A stretch of 64,000 bases of DNA from Leptonema illini DSM 21528 (lineage in GTDB: Bacteria; Spirochaetota; Leptospiria; Leptospirales; Leptonemataceae): the NCBI RefSeq assembly GCF_000243335.1, contig NZ_JH597773.1, forward strand, positions 1,137,989 to 1,201,988. Reading direction: 5' to 3'. The notes under the pieces are model-generated. The model made no database searches. It had not been told where the DNA came from and worked only from the letters and a program-made list of their open reading frames with translations. A program made the translations under genes and the position numbers. This document shows positions 25,541 to 34,067 of the stretch, piece after piece. Numbering within the stretch: the first letter of the stretch is position 1; each line of letters begins with the position of its first letter.

Positions 25541-27316
25541 CTAACCTGACCCGTATTGCAATAATTTTTTCTCAAGCAGGCCGACTTCTGACTTCAATCT
25601 CGGCACGGAATTCAGCGTCTGCAACAGACTCGTATCCCTGTATATGTACAGGTAATTATAGAGACATCGTACCATATCGTCGAGGGCGTCGAGCACGGTT
25701 TTCTGGCTGAACCTCGAAGAATCCGCCACAACGGCATCGGACCACGGAAGAAAGCGCTGCTCGGCGCTGATCGCCTCAATGGGAATGGATCGCGTCCGCT
25801 GAACGGCTTCTTTCAGGTGACCGGTCGCCTCTTTTTCAAGCGTTTCACGATGAGCGACAAGAACGGTTCTCAATTTGCTCTGTAGCGATGAGAAGAGCTG
25901 GCAGCTTTTCATTGCCAGAGGCCGAAAACCCTGGCTTACCTGATCCTTCGCCTCTCCTTTCGTTGCCGCAAGATACATGGCAAAGGAAAGCGCAGTGTTC
26001 TTGAATTTCTTCAAGAATTCCGCCATATCCTGTTGTAGCTCGTTAAGCAGATCCAGCTCAGCCTTGAAAACGGCCGGGCGAAAAATGATAACTTCCGTAG
26101 GCGCACCCTGCTGATGCACGTGCACGCTTCCTGACAGTATCTGAATAAAGTTCACATCCACATCTTTCAAAAGTATGGAAAGCAGACGATGCGGCTCTGA
26201 AATCGAGGCCCGCAGATATTCCGCCGAGGTTCTCTGCTCGCTGGACGACCGCATGAGCACGTCACGGGCAATATCCTGAATAAAATCGACGTTCGCCTTA
26301 CCCCGCTCATCGATCTTGAAATACGTCTCGCGAATATAGGCGATTTCAGCAATCGACCGCTTGCGAAATTCAATCTCGTTCTGTAGTCGATCCTGCCTCT
26401 GCTGGATCACCTGCTGTATCTTCTCGGGCGCCCTGTATCGGTCGGTTACCGGAGCGCCCACTTTAAGTTCGGTAATAAGCTCGGTCCAGTTAAACAGCCG
26501 CTTTCGATCGACGGCATAGAGAGAAAGAATACAATCAGACAGGCGAGGGCGACGGGTTTCAAAACCAAGCAAGCTCTCAATGCCCGCAAGCAGCTCGGAG
26601 CTGACGGCACCGTAGTCCTTATCGTCTTTCAAGAATTCGACAAAGTCGCCGCGAAAAAAATCGGCGAAGCCCTCGAATTGCAGAAGCTGCGCATACAGCA
26701 CCTGCATCTTAATCGTCTGCGTCAGGATAGTACTTACGATTTCCTGTTTGCGAAAGAGCAGCTCCACTTTAAGGTACTCTTCGAAAAACTGATAGGCGGT
26801 GACGACAGAGTTATACTTCGCGGGAGGGAATCGCTCCCATCCCTTCTGGATAAAGAAGCGCATCGCCTTGAGCAGCTCGACGATCTGCTGTTCGTTCACA
26901 GCTGCAAAGCTGTGCTGCACCTGCGACGACAGATGTTGATTCAATCCAAAGAGGCCGGTGACGATCGTGCCGGTCTTTTCCCCCCATGCTGCAAGATCGC
27001 TCTTTCCGAAAATAAACGACAGGAATCCGCCTGAGTTAGCCGCCGGGGGCTTCGGACGATTTGCAATGGCCGACGGGCCCGTTCCGGTACCGCCGCCTCC
27101 ACCGCGACGACTGCGTTGCACGGGCTCCGGTCGTGATGGTTTTCGGCTGCGTTCGAACTGTTCGTCTATTTCCTGTATCTTTCTGATGCGAACAAAGATG
27201 TCAGACACTCCCTGAATCGCAGCTTCGACCTTTTCCTGTAGCTCAGGGGGGCGAGACTTGCTGTAAAGCTCTCCGAACAGAACATGCGCTTTGGTTCTTG
27301 TAAGAGCGGGGTCCAT
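25541..27316 (-). CDS. 591-aa unknown protein
   Basis: No signal peptide or clear membrane helix. N-terminal ~55 aa are helical, then a low-complexity linker rich in Arg, Gly and Pro (~aa 57-95; RSRRGGGGGTGTG), then a long mostly helical region with many aromatic residues (AMRFFIQKGWERFPPAKYNS, YQFFEEYLKVELLFRKQEIV). The layout resembles large cytosolic proteins found only in spirochaetes, but I cannot assign a family. It lies between a LolA-like gene (21 bp upstream) and hfq. Confidence 0.75.
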   Translation of the reverse strand: MDPALTRTKAHVLFGELYSKSRPPELQEKVEAAIQGVSDIFVRIRKIQEIDEQFERSRKPSRPEPVQRSRRGGGGGTGTGPSAIANRPKPPAANSGGFLSFIFGKSDLAAWGEKTGTIVTGLFGLNQHLSSQVQHSFAAVNEQQIVELLKAMRFFIQKGWERFPPAKYNSVVTAYQFFEEYLKVELLFRKQEIVSTILTQTIKMQVLYAQLLQFEGFADFFRGDFVEFLKDDKDYGAVSSELLAGIESLLGFETRRPRLSDCILSLYAVDRKRLFNWTELITELKVGAPVTDRYRAPEKIQQVIQQRQDRLQNEIEFRKRSIAEIAYIRETYFKIDERGKANVDFIQDIARDVLMRSSSEQRTSAEYLRASISEPHRLLSILLKDVDVNFIQILSGSVHVHQQGAPTEVIIFRPAVFKAELDLLNELQQDMAEFLKKFKNTALSFAMYLAATKGEAKDQVSQGFRPLAMKSCQLFSSLQSKLRTVLVAHRETLEKEATGHLKEAVQRTRSIPIEAISAEQRFLPWSDAVVADSSRFSQKTVLDALDDMVRCLYNYLYIYRDTSLLQTLNSVPRLKSEVGLLEKKLLQYGSG

Positions 27317-27337
27317 TTTGATACAGGGAACTCTGAA

Positions 27338-27919
27338 TCAGTTGCGCTGATTCAGGGGGTTATCAACGGTTCGAGAGCCCGGAGGGGCCTTATAGCTGAA
27401 GATAGAAACGGGAAAGCTGGCGACTCTCGATACGCTGTTAATCTTAATGGTGATCACATCGCCTCCCTTTCCTTTCATAGAGATGCTTCGCAGGAAGTAG
27501 CCTTCGTCCCAGCTCAGGCGCACCTCTTCATAGTTATGCGCCGGCGAGTTCGGAGTCAAAACGGCACGATTCCCGTCGATGCGTGCGGTATAAGATAGAA
27601 TCCATCCAAGGCCTCCACCGCCGCCTGCGTCCTGCCGTCCCATTGTACGAGTAGACGGATCAAACGCAAAAATCTTACGTCCGTTTGATGCGATGACGCG
27701 TCCATCGCCCAGACGGAAGTTCATCTTCCCGCCCGAGTACGAAAGCGTTCCGTTGAAGCTGCTTCCGCCCGACTTTATATTCACCGACGCCCGGAAGGTC
27801 GAAGAGTTCATCACCCCGACCACCTTCTGAAGCGGATTGGCCTCGAGGGCGACCGAAAAGAGCATAGAAAAGACGAAAATAGTCGAGATTTTGCCAGCGA
27901 TCTGGCCTTTTGAGAACAT
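27338..27919 (-). CDS. LolA-like periplasmic lipoprotein carrier
   Basis: 193 aa from ATG 27919 (in-frame ATGs at 27928 and 27961 exist; the last lies inside an inverted repeat). Signal peptide ISTIFVFSMLFSVALEANP. The rest has the LolA pattern: FRASVNIKSGGSSFNGTLSY, KMNFRLGDGRVIASNGRKIF, HNYEEVRLSWDEGYFLRSIS. LolA carries lipoproteins from the LolCDE complex to the outer membrane. Gly-rich segment DAGGGGGLGW is unusual. Confidence 0.78.
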   Translation of the reverse strand: MFSKGQIAGKISTIFVFSMLFSVALEANPLQKVVGVMNSSTFRASVNIKSGGSSFNGTLSYSGGKMNFRLGDGRVIASNGRKIFAFDPSTRTMGRQDAGGGGGLGWILSYTARIDGNRAVLTPNSPAHNYEEVRLSWDEGYFLRSISMKGKGGDVITIKINSVSRVASFPVSIFSYKAPPGSRTVDNPLNQRN

Positions 27920-27954
27920 GACCGTCATTTCAGCAAAGGCAACGAGGAATTCAA

Positions 27955-28056
27955 GCGACAAACGCTCCCCCCTTCCCCGTCAGGTGGCGCCTCCATGCGC
28001 CAACTGACGGTGGCTCTGCACTCCTGCGCCGCTTAGAAGGGGGGAGCGTTTGTCGC
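27955..28056. repeat. Nested inverted-repeat element, 102 bp
   Basis: Perfect 21-bp inverted repeats GCGACAAACGCTCCCCCC(TTC) at 27955-27975 and 28036-28056 flank 60 bp. Inside lies a second hairpin, CCGTCAGGTGGCGC / GCGCCAACTGACGG (27977-27990 and 27997-28010; 13 of 14 pairs, 6-nt loop). It sits between the lolA-like gene and a small lipoprotein gene. It could be a MITE-like or REP-like element, or a structured RNA leader. Only one copy is in the window. Confidence 0.8.
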
Positions 28057-28147
28057 GGCAATATTAGAATCGAGAATCAGGTTACAGGTATTCCATTGGT
28101 CCAAATTCCAGCTCCTCTGCTCTCAGGTGGGTGCGGGTGTGATGCGT

Positions 28148-28423
28148 TCACTGAAAGGTAGATGAGCATCCAGCAGGATGAGTCAGCGAGCAATCTGATT
28201 TCGCTTCGCATTTTGCCAGCTTGACGGCATAGAGTGCACAGGCATTGGCAACAATGGCCTCTCGCTGAGGATTCTTCTCACCGGCAGCTGTGGCCATGAA
28301 AGTGAGCAGGCAGGAGTATTCCTCGAAGAAAATCTCATTCTCAAGACACCATTCACGCTCGCTCTGGCAGGCAGACAGCAGGACAACGGCAAGGAAGGTC
28401 AAGAATATTGTTCGCATCATCAT
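28148..28423 (-). CDS. Small cysteine-rich lipoprotein, unknown
   Basis: 91 aa. Lipoprotein signal with lipobox LLSAC (Cys ~aa 19). The mature part has seven further cysteines (REWCLEN, YSCLL, NACALY, AKCEAKSDCSL, AGCSS), suggesting disulphides outside the cytoplasm. No family recognised. Confidence 0.7.
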   Translation of the reverse strand: MMMRTIFLTFLAVVLLSACQSEREWCLENEIFFEEYSCLLTFMATAAGEKNPQREAIVANACALYAVKLAKCEAKSDCSLTHPAGCSSTFQ

Positions 28424-28474
28424 GGATACATCCGAAACCTATAACTGATTATCTCATCCACCTTGCCCTGCTAA

Positions 28475-28504
28475 CAAAAAAAAAGGAGCCCGAAGGCTCC
28501 TTTT
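28475..28504 (-). terminator. Rho-independent terminator of etfBA (possibly bidirectional)
   Basis: Stem GGAGCC-CGAA-GGCTCC at 28485-28500, with nine A's on the left and four T's on the right. Read on the minus strand, the stem is followed by nine T's, 30 bp after the etfA stop. Confidence 0.9.
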
Positions 28505-28535
28505 CGTCGAGGTCATTCAAGGGGCAGTAGGCCTG

Positions 28536-29477
28536 TTAGCCCAGAACCTTCTTGAATTCGCCTGTCAGTGCCGGAACAACCTTGAAAAGATCATCCACGA
28601 CGCCGTAGGTGGCTACCTTGAAGATCGGTGCATCGGGGTCTTTGTTGATGGCCACGATGTACTTCGAAGATCCCATACCGGCAAGGTGCTGGATGGCGCC
28701 CGAGATGCCACAGGCGATGTAGCAGTTCGGAGAAACGGTTTTGCCCGTCTGACCGACCTGATGGCCGTGATCGATCCAGCCGGCGTCAACCGCTGCACGG
28801 GATGCTCCAAGAGCTCCACCGAGCGTGTCAGCCAGTTCCTGAAGCATCGGCCAGGCCTCGGGGCCTTTAATACCGCGACCGCCCGATACGATGATGGAGG
28901 CGTCGGTCAGGGCTACCTTTGTTCCGCCGCTCATCTCAACGTTAGCGAGTTTCGAAGAAACGGCGCCTTCGCCGGCCGATGTGGTTTCAAGGGCCTTAGC
29001 TCCTGCATAACCCGAAACGACTTCCTGAGAGTTCGGACGCACGGTCAGAACGGCAGGAGCGCTCAGCTTGATATTCGCATAAGCTTTGCCGGAATAGATA
29101 GGCTTCTTAACTTCAACGGCAGAATCAGAGCCTTTTACTTCAATGATGTCAGCGACAAGGCTGGCGTTCATGGCGATGGCGACACGTCCGGCATAGTCCT
29201 TACCCTGAATGGAATGCGGGGCAAGAACGACCTTCGCTCCTTTTTCAGCGGCGACGGCGGCCACGATATTGGCGACGCCCTGCGGGCTGTATTCGCCCAG
29301 GCTTGCCTTAACGACGGTATCGGCACCGGCATCAAACAGCTCGTTCGCATGAGCGTCGGTTCCGTTGATGAGCAGGGCGACGACCGGACCGCCGAGCTTG
29401 CGGCCGGCAGAGGTCAGTTCGCGGGAGATCTTCTTAAGCGAATCCCCTTTCAGTTCAGCTACTGCAAGAATAGACAT
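28536..29477 (-). CDS. etfA: Electron transfer flavoprotein alpha subunit
   Basis: 313 aa. N-terminal domain with [15 protein letters not shown] and [21 protein letters not shown]-terminal FAD domain with [35 protein letters not shown] and the signature [20 protein letters not shown]. Forms a heterodimer with EtfB and passes electrons from dehydrogenases (acyl-CoA and others) to the quinone pool. Downstream of etfB with a 24-bp gap. Confidence 0.96.
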   Translation of the reverse strand: MSILAVAELKGDSLKKISRELTSAGRKLGGPVVALLINGTDAHANELFDAGADTVVKASLGEYSPQGVANIVAAVAAEKGAKVVLAPHSIQGKDYAGRVAIAMNASLVADIIEVKGSDSAVEVKKPIYSGKAYANIKLSAPAVLTVRPNSQEVVSGYAGAKALETTSAGEGAVSSKLANVEMSGGTKVALTDASIIVSGGRGIKGPEAWPMLQELADTLGGALGASRAAVDAGWIDHGHQVGQTGKTVSPNCYIACGISGAIQHLAGMGSSKYIVAINKDPDAPIFKVATYGVVDDLFKVVPALTGEFKKVLG

Positions 29478-29501
29478 GATGTACTCCTGAGATTATTTCG
29501 A

Positions 29502-30263
29502 TCAGATGACCTTCGCCTCTTCGCGAAGAAGACGGACGAGTTCTTTTGCCTTATCCTCGGGGGTTTCGGCTTCGATAACGCGGCCCGGCGGACGCGGTGG
29601 AGGCGGTTCAAGCGAAGCGATCTCAATCTTCGGAGCGCTCACACCGAGAGAACCGACATCGACGGTCTCAAGCTGCTTCTTCTTCGAAGCCATGATGCCT
29701 TTCAGAGACGGATAACGCGGATCATTCAGACCTTTTGCTGCCGTGACGACGACGGTGCCCGAAGCGGACATCTCAGCCGTTCCGCCTTCGATTTCGCGTT
29801 TAACTTTTACGTCGCTTCCGTTGACTTCAATGGAGACGGCGTTGTTGATATTGGCGCAACCGAGGATCTGTGCGATCATGGCCGGAACCATGGACGACTG
29901 CGAGTCGATGGCGACGTGGCCGGCAAGGATCAGATCGGGATTGAGTTGCTTCAGATACGCGGCAAGAACCTGGGCCGAGTAGTTAGCATCGAGAACATTA
30001 TAGGAGTCGTCTTTGATCTGAACGGCTTTATCAACACCAAGGGCATAGGCAGTGCGCAGGGCTTCCTGAACACGGTCCGGACCGAGAGAGATGGCCGTAA
30101 TCTCGGCGCTTGTTTTGTCGCGCAGACGGAGGCTTTCTTCCAGTGCATGCTCGTCAAAAGGCGAGACAATCCACTTCACTCCGGCTTCGCTGATGGCGGT
30201 GCCAGAAACTTTCAGATTCGTTTCCGTATCCGGTACCTGTTTGACCAGAACAGCAATCTTCAT
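29502..30263 (-). CDS. etfB: Electron transfer flavoprotein beta subunit
   Basis: 253 aa. MKIAVLVKQVPDTETNLKVS start, SPFDEHALEESLRLRD, ALGVDKAVQIKDD, and the EtfB signature region VKREIEGGTAEMSASGTVVV. AMP-binding partner of EtfA. A region of dyad symmetry (GAATC-T-GATTC at 30367-30377, flanked by AACTGGCAG/CTGTCAGTT) lies about 100 bp upstream and could be an operator. Confidence 0.95.
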   Translation of the reverse strand: MKIAVLVKQVPDTETNLKVSGTAISEAGVKWIVSPFDEHALEESLRLRDKTSAEITAISLGPDRVQEALRTAYALGVDKAVQIKDDSYNVLDANYSAQVLAAYLKQLNPDLILAGHVAIDSQSSMVPAMIAQILGCANINNAVSIEVNGSDVKVKREIEGGTAEMSASGTVVVTAAKGLNDPRYPSLKGIMASKKKQLETVDVGSLGVSAPKIEIASLEPPPPRPPGRVIEAETPEDKAKELVRLLREEAKVI

Positions 30264-30456
30264 AAATTTCTCCTGCTGAGAGATGATTCCCGGAAACCCG
30301 GGTGGGTTCCTGAAAGAAAGCCCATTCTCTGGACTCTTTTTCCGGAACCCTGCAACTGGCAGTAGTGAATCTGATTCAGTTACCCTGTCAGTTCGCTATC
30401 TGCAGTTTGCCGATCAAGCTTTTTTCACTCCGAAACAGGTCAACTGAAAAGGCGCG

Positions 30457-30804
30457 TTATAAAACGGGCTCAGCAGGATACACGCGCTGCACAAGATGAA
30501 GGCTGGCGAGGATGCCGCCGACGGCGACCAGAAAGTTGCCATCCGTGTGCAAGAGAAAGGCGGCCAGACAGAAAGGCGTGAACAGATGTACGAGAATATA
30601 ATGAATCAGGCAGACGATGTGCTCGGCCGAGCGACCCTGCCCTCGAAAGACCTCATCAAGCCTTCCTCTATAATAAGAGATCACGCCGCCCTGTTTTTCC
30701 TGTACGGAGGTCAGAGCCAGTTTGTAGCGGGCGTTGATCCAGTATGCACCGGCAAGGATAACAATCAGTAAAAAACCGGCAATAAAAAGCGCAGTCAAAC
30801 TCAT
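30457..30804 (-). CDS. Small membrane protein, unknown
   Basis: 115 aa from ATG 30804 (a longer reading to 30849 would overlap pth). N-terminal helix LTALFIAGFLLIVILAGAYW, a basic middle (YYRGRLDEVFRGQGR), then hydrophobic segments CLIHYILVHLFTPFCLAAFL and LVAVGGILASLHLV. No family recognised. Follows pth by 13 bp in the same direction. Confidence 0.65.
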   Translation of the reverse strand: MSLTALFIAGFLLIVILAGAYWINARYKLALTSVQEKQGGVISYYRGRLDEVFRGQGRSAEHIVCLIHYILVHLFTPFCLAAFLLHTDGNFLVAVGGILASLHLVQRVYPAEPVL

Positions 30805-30817
30805 GAGGGCCTCAGAT

Positions 30818-31396
30818 TCAGACTTTTCGAAGCAGCCATTCGCTGACAAGCCGGTTTACGATCGTTCCCGCATCCGCGAATCTGGCCTGCTCCTCCTTCG
30901 AAAAAGGAGCGAGCACATAATCGGCGACAGAGCCGTCGACGGGTCGATCCACACCGATGCGAACCCTCGTGAAATCGCCCGTGCCGGTTACGGCCATGAT
31001 ATCGCGCAGGCCGTTATGGCCGCGGTGTCCGCCGCCTTCTTTGATGCGGATGTCGAGAAAGGGCAGATCGATCTCGTCATGCAGCACCAGCCATCTGGCA
31101 GGCGGCGCTTTATAATGGTCGGCGGCCTGTTTTACGGGGCGACCCGAGAGATTCATAAAGGATAAAGGCTTGAACAGCGCGATCAGCTCGACTTCCGTTC
31201 CGTTATAAGAGAAGTCACGCAGCTCGGCGACCAATCCGCCGAACTTTTCTTTAAAAGGGCTGAGTCTGCCCGACATGCCGTCTCGCTTTTCGGCGGCACA
31301 TTCGGCAAAATAGTCAAGGAACAGAAAACCCGCATTATGTCGGGTCTTACTGTATTTCGGGCCCGGATTCCCCAGGCCGACAAGCAAAGGCGTCAA
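30818..31396 (-). CDS. pth: Peptidyl-tRNA hydrolase
   Basis: 192 aa. LLVGLGNPGPKYSKTRHNAG carries the catalytic His; FKPLSFMNLSGRPV and LVLHDEIDLPFLDIRIKEGG are conserved blocks, and GGHRGHNGLRDI is also present. Recycles peptidyl-tRNA released from stalled ribosomes. Start overlaps the stop of the upstream gene by 4 bp. Confidence 0.95.
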   Translation of the reverse strand: MTPLLVGLGNPGPKYSKTRHNAGFLFLDYFAECAAEKRDGMSGRLSPFKEKFGGLVAELRDFSYNGTEVELIALFKPLSFMNLSGRPVKQAADHYKAPPARWLVLHDEIDLPFLDIRIKEGGGHRGHNGLRDIMAVTGTGDFTRVRIGVDRPVDGSVADYVLAPFSKEEQARFADAGTIVNRLVSEWLLRKV

Positions 31397-31770
31397 ACGC
31401 CGGCTTCCTCACCGATAAAGGTCGAAAGCTCTTCTACGGCACGGTTGGCCTGCTTTACTTTTGTGCGGTTCACGGCCTTTTTCAGAACTGTGTCCCACTG
31501 TTTTTCGGGCAGGTCTTCTTTCATTCGCTCGATCAGTTCGAGGATGTCCAGATCATCCGTTGTGTTGAAGATCTCTTCGGCATCATAGCGGAAAAGAGCC
31601 GCCAGGTCGTCGATGTACTGGCCGATGGTGCGGCCGGCACGGCCGGATTTCCGCTCCAGCACCTCGACCTTCTTGGCCGTGCGCTTCAGCTCGCGTTCTC
31701 TGCGTTCCAGCTCCGTACGTTTCATAATATCCAGTTTTTTTTGAAGAATTTTCCGGGAAAGTCTTTTCAT
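31393..31770 (-). CDS. Conserved-looking basic coiled-coil protein, unknown
   Basis: 125 aa (an internal ATG at 31725 would give 110). N-terminal half is highly charged and helical (ERRERELKRTAKKVEVLERK); C-terminal half is also helical (AALFRYDAEEIFNTTDDLDI, LELIERMKEDLPEKQW). No signal or membrane segment. Overlaps pth by 4 bp, so translationally coupled to it; a ribosome- or RNA-related role is possible only by that context. Confidence 0.65.
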   Translation of the reverse strand: MKRLSRKILQKKLDIMKRTELERRERELKRTAKKVEVLERKSGRAGRTIGQYIDDLAALFRYDAEEIFNTTDDLDILELIERMKEDLPEKQWDTVLKKAVNRTKVKQANRAVEELSTFIGEEAGV

Positions 31771-31817
31771 AAATGAAGCAGACCTCGAAAATAGAGAAAC
31801 AAGTACGCGGGGATCGG

Positions 31818-32543
31818 ATGGAACAGGCAGCGATTTTTGATTTTGACGCTCGGATTTTTGGCAAACAGGCCTCCTGGAGAGTACAGGATCCTCGCATCGG
31901 ATACTCCGGATCGCTGAAAGACCCGGCCTGGGTGTATCGCTACTGGCAGGACCACCAGACAGAGAAGGGCTTCTCGATCACCGAGTCGCTATCGCTCATC
32001 GATCCTGGCTTTGTGGAGGCCAGCTCGGCTGAAGGGTTTACGTTTCTGCCGCTGGAACACCTTGCACCGACGGCGCTACAGCACCGTATTCGCGGTCGCT
32101 CGCTCTTTCTGCTCACGGCCGCTTCATCGGCGGGGTTGGAGCCACTTCTGCGTGACCTCGTAAAGCAAACATTCGAGATTGCGCCGGGCCCGCGATCCAA
32201 CCTGCCCTCGCAGCGCGGAAATCCGCTCGAAACGGCCGATCTGCTTGAATGTCGGCCGGTCGATCTCGCCGGCGTGACGTCCGCTGACGATCTGCCTCTT
32301 GCCCGGTTCCGGCGCATCCGCTCGCTTGTGGCGATCCGGGATGAACAGGAAGCAGAACGACCGGGCCCCTTTGAACGTATCTTCGTCTACACATCGGATC
32401 CGGTACTCGCTATGCTTCTGGACCGCTTTATTCTCGAGAATCAGGACCGATTCGAGGCCGGACGCAATGCGTTGATGCTTTCGCTTATTGCAAACATCAG
32501 CTCCGATGCCGTCATGGCAGCTCAGAAAACGGCTCACGGCTAA
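31818..32543 (+). CDS. Unknown soluble protein
   Basis: 241 aa from ATG 31818 with GCGGGGATCGG upstream; an in-frame ATG at 31773 would leave only 2 bp to the divergent gene. Recognisable stretches include SWRVQDPRIGYSGSLKDPAW and WVYRYWQDHQTEKGFSITES near the N-terminus, and LLDRFILENQDRFEAGRNAL near the end. No signal peptide, no known motif. A weak terminator follows at once. Confidence 0.6.
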   Translation: MEQAAIFDFDARIFGKQASWRVQDPRIGYSGSLKDPAWVYRYWQDHQTEKGFSITESLSLIDPGFVEASSAEGFTFLPLEHLAPTALQHRIRGRSLFLLTAASSAGLEPLLRDLVKQTFEIAPGPRSNLPSQRGNPLETADLLECRPVDLAGVTSADDLPLARFRRIRSLVAIRDEQEAERPGPFERIFVYTSDPVLAMLLDRFILENQDRFEAGRNALMLSLIANISSDAVMAAQKTAHG

Positions 32544-32547
32544 CCTC

Positions 32548-32568
32548 CTCGAAAATCGAGCATTTTTT
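32548..32568 (+). terminator. Probable rho-independent terminator
   Basis: CTCGA-AAA-TCGAG stem (32548-32560), then CATTTTTT. Short stem but good U-tract, 5 bp after the preceding stop codon. Confidence 0.55.
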
Positions 32569-32697
32569 ACGCGCCCGGATGCTTAACCCTTACGCGAAAC
32601 TGGCTAAACCTCAGTTAACTGTCACGGCACGCGTATTGCATCATCACTCTGTGCTCCTACGGGCACAAGCATCCGCTCTTCTCTACAGGAGGACTTT

Positions 32698-34059
32698 ATG
32701 TCCGAACCAATCAAACTTAAAAAAACGCTGGGCCCGCTCATGCTCTGGGGTCTGGGCGTCGGCTATGTCATTTCGGGGATGTACTTCGGCTGGAACCTCG
32801 GTCTGCCTGCCGGTGGAACCTATGGCCTTGCTATTGCCGGGCTTTTGATAACGATTATGTACGTTACCTTCGTCTTCAGCTATACGGAGCTGGCCACAAC
32901 CATACCGAGGGCCGGTGGAGCCTTCGACTACGCTACGATCGGCCTGGGCCGAGATGTCGGCTTTCTGGGTGGCATGGCGCAGCTGATCGAGTTTCTCTTC
33001 GCTCCGCCCGCTATCGCCTTCGCCATTGGAGCGTATTTTCAGAACTTCTTTCCCGAAGCTCCCGTTCTTCCGATCGCCATCGTCGCCTACTTCGCCTTTA
33101 CGATCCTGAACATCGCCGGTGTGAAAACCGCGGCGACCTTTGAATTGATCATCACGATACTGGCCGTAGCTGAATTGCTCATCTTCGCCGGTATGACTCT
33201 GCCGCATTTTAAAATGGAGAACCTGACGGTGAATCCAGCGCCGGCAGGCAACATCGGAATCATAGCGGCCATCCCCTTCGCTATCTGGTTCTTTCTCGCC
33301 ATCGAAGGAGTGGCGAACGTCGCCGAAGAGGCGAAAAACCCGTCAAGAGACGTGTTGATCGGATTCGGTTCTGCCATCGGCACGCTGGTAATCCTGGCCT
33401 TTCTCACGTTCATCTCGGCGGTCGGCGTCGGTGGCTGGGAGGCGATTGTTTATCCGAATCCTGCCGATACGGCAACGGTTTCAGATTCTCCGCTGCCGCT
33501 TGCGCTGAAGCACATTACGGGCGACGACGCCCTGCTCTTTCATATGCTGATTACGATCGGCCTGTTCGGATTAATCGCCTCGTTCCACGGAATCATTCTC
33601 GCCGCGGGACGGGCCACCTTCGAATTCGGGCGCGTGAAATATTTTCCCGGAGCTCTGGGAAAGGTGCAGAAGAAGTTTCAGACGCCGGCCAATGCGCTGA
33701 TCTTCAACATGTTTGTGGGCATAGCCGCCCTCTTTACTGGCAAGACGGGCGACATCATTACAATCTCGGTTTTTGGAGCACTGCTGCTTTACATCATCTC
33801 CATGCTCTCGCTTTTCGCACTCCGAAAAAAGCACCCGAAAATCCCGAGGCCTTTTAAGGTTCCGATGTACCCGGTATTTCCTGCGATCGCATTGATCATT
33901 GCGACGGTGTCGTTCGTGGCGCTGTGCTTTTACTATCCGATCCACGCCCTGATTTTTGGTGCGCTGATGGGTGCCGGGTACGCCTATTTCTTCTTTTTTG
34001 TGCGTGCCAGAGCAGAGCATCATGTACACCTGCATGAATCGTTGCAAACGGCGGATTGA
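32698..34059 (+). CDS. Ethanolamine permease (APC superfamily)
   Basis: 453 aa with about 12 membrane helices. APC consensus near the N-terminus (GLGVGYVISGMYFGWNLGLP) and GGAFDYATIGLGRDVGFLGG; later IEGVANVAEEAKNPSRDVLI and RPFKVPMYPVFPAIAL. Start ATG 32698 follows a strong AGGAGG site. Overlaps eutB in an operon with both ethanolamine ammonia-lyase subunits, so ethanolamine is the likely substrate, imported with H+ or Na+. Confidence 0.88.
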   Translation: MSEPIKLKKTLGPLMLWGLGVGYVISGMYFGWNLGLPAGGTYGLAIAGLLITIMYVTFVFSYTELATTIPRAGGAFDYATIGLGRDVGFLGGMAQLIEFLFAPPAIAFAIGAYFQNFFPEAPVLPIAIVAYFAFTILNIAGVKTAATFELIITILAVAELLIFAGMTLPHFKMENLTVNPAPAGNIGIIAAIPFAIWFFLAIEGVANVAEEAKNPSRDVLIGFGSAIGTLVILAFLTFISAVGVGGWEAIVYPNPADTATVSDSPLPLALKHITGDDALLFHMLITIGLFGLIASFHGIILAAGRATFEFGRVKYFPGALGKVQKKFQTPANALIFNMFVGIAALFTGKTGDIITISVFGALLLYIISMLSLFALRKKHPKIPRPFKVPMYPVFPAIALIIATVSFVALCFYYPIHALIFGALMGAGYAYFFFFVRARAEHHVHLHESLQTAD

Positions 34060-34067
34060 GGGGATTC

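Noticed and set aside
28686-30365. 559-aa ORF on the plus strand opposite etfA and etfB
   Set aside because: Shadow of the two ETF genes; high Arg/Gly/Asp content and no domain, while the opposite strand has clear ETF motifs.
32575-32690. A riboswitch or structured leader before the ethanolamine permease
   Set aside because: Only small, weak hairpins (for example GTGC/GCAC) are visible; no cobalamin or other known aptamer pattern.
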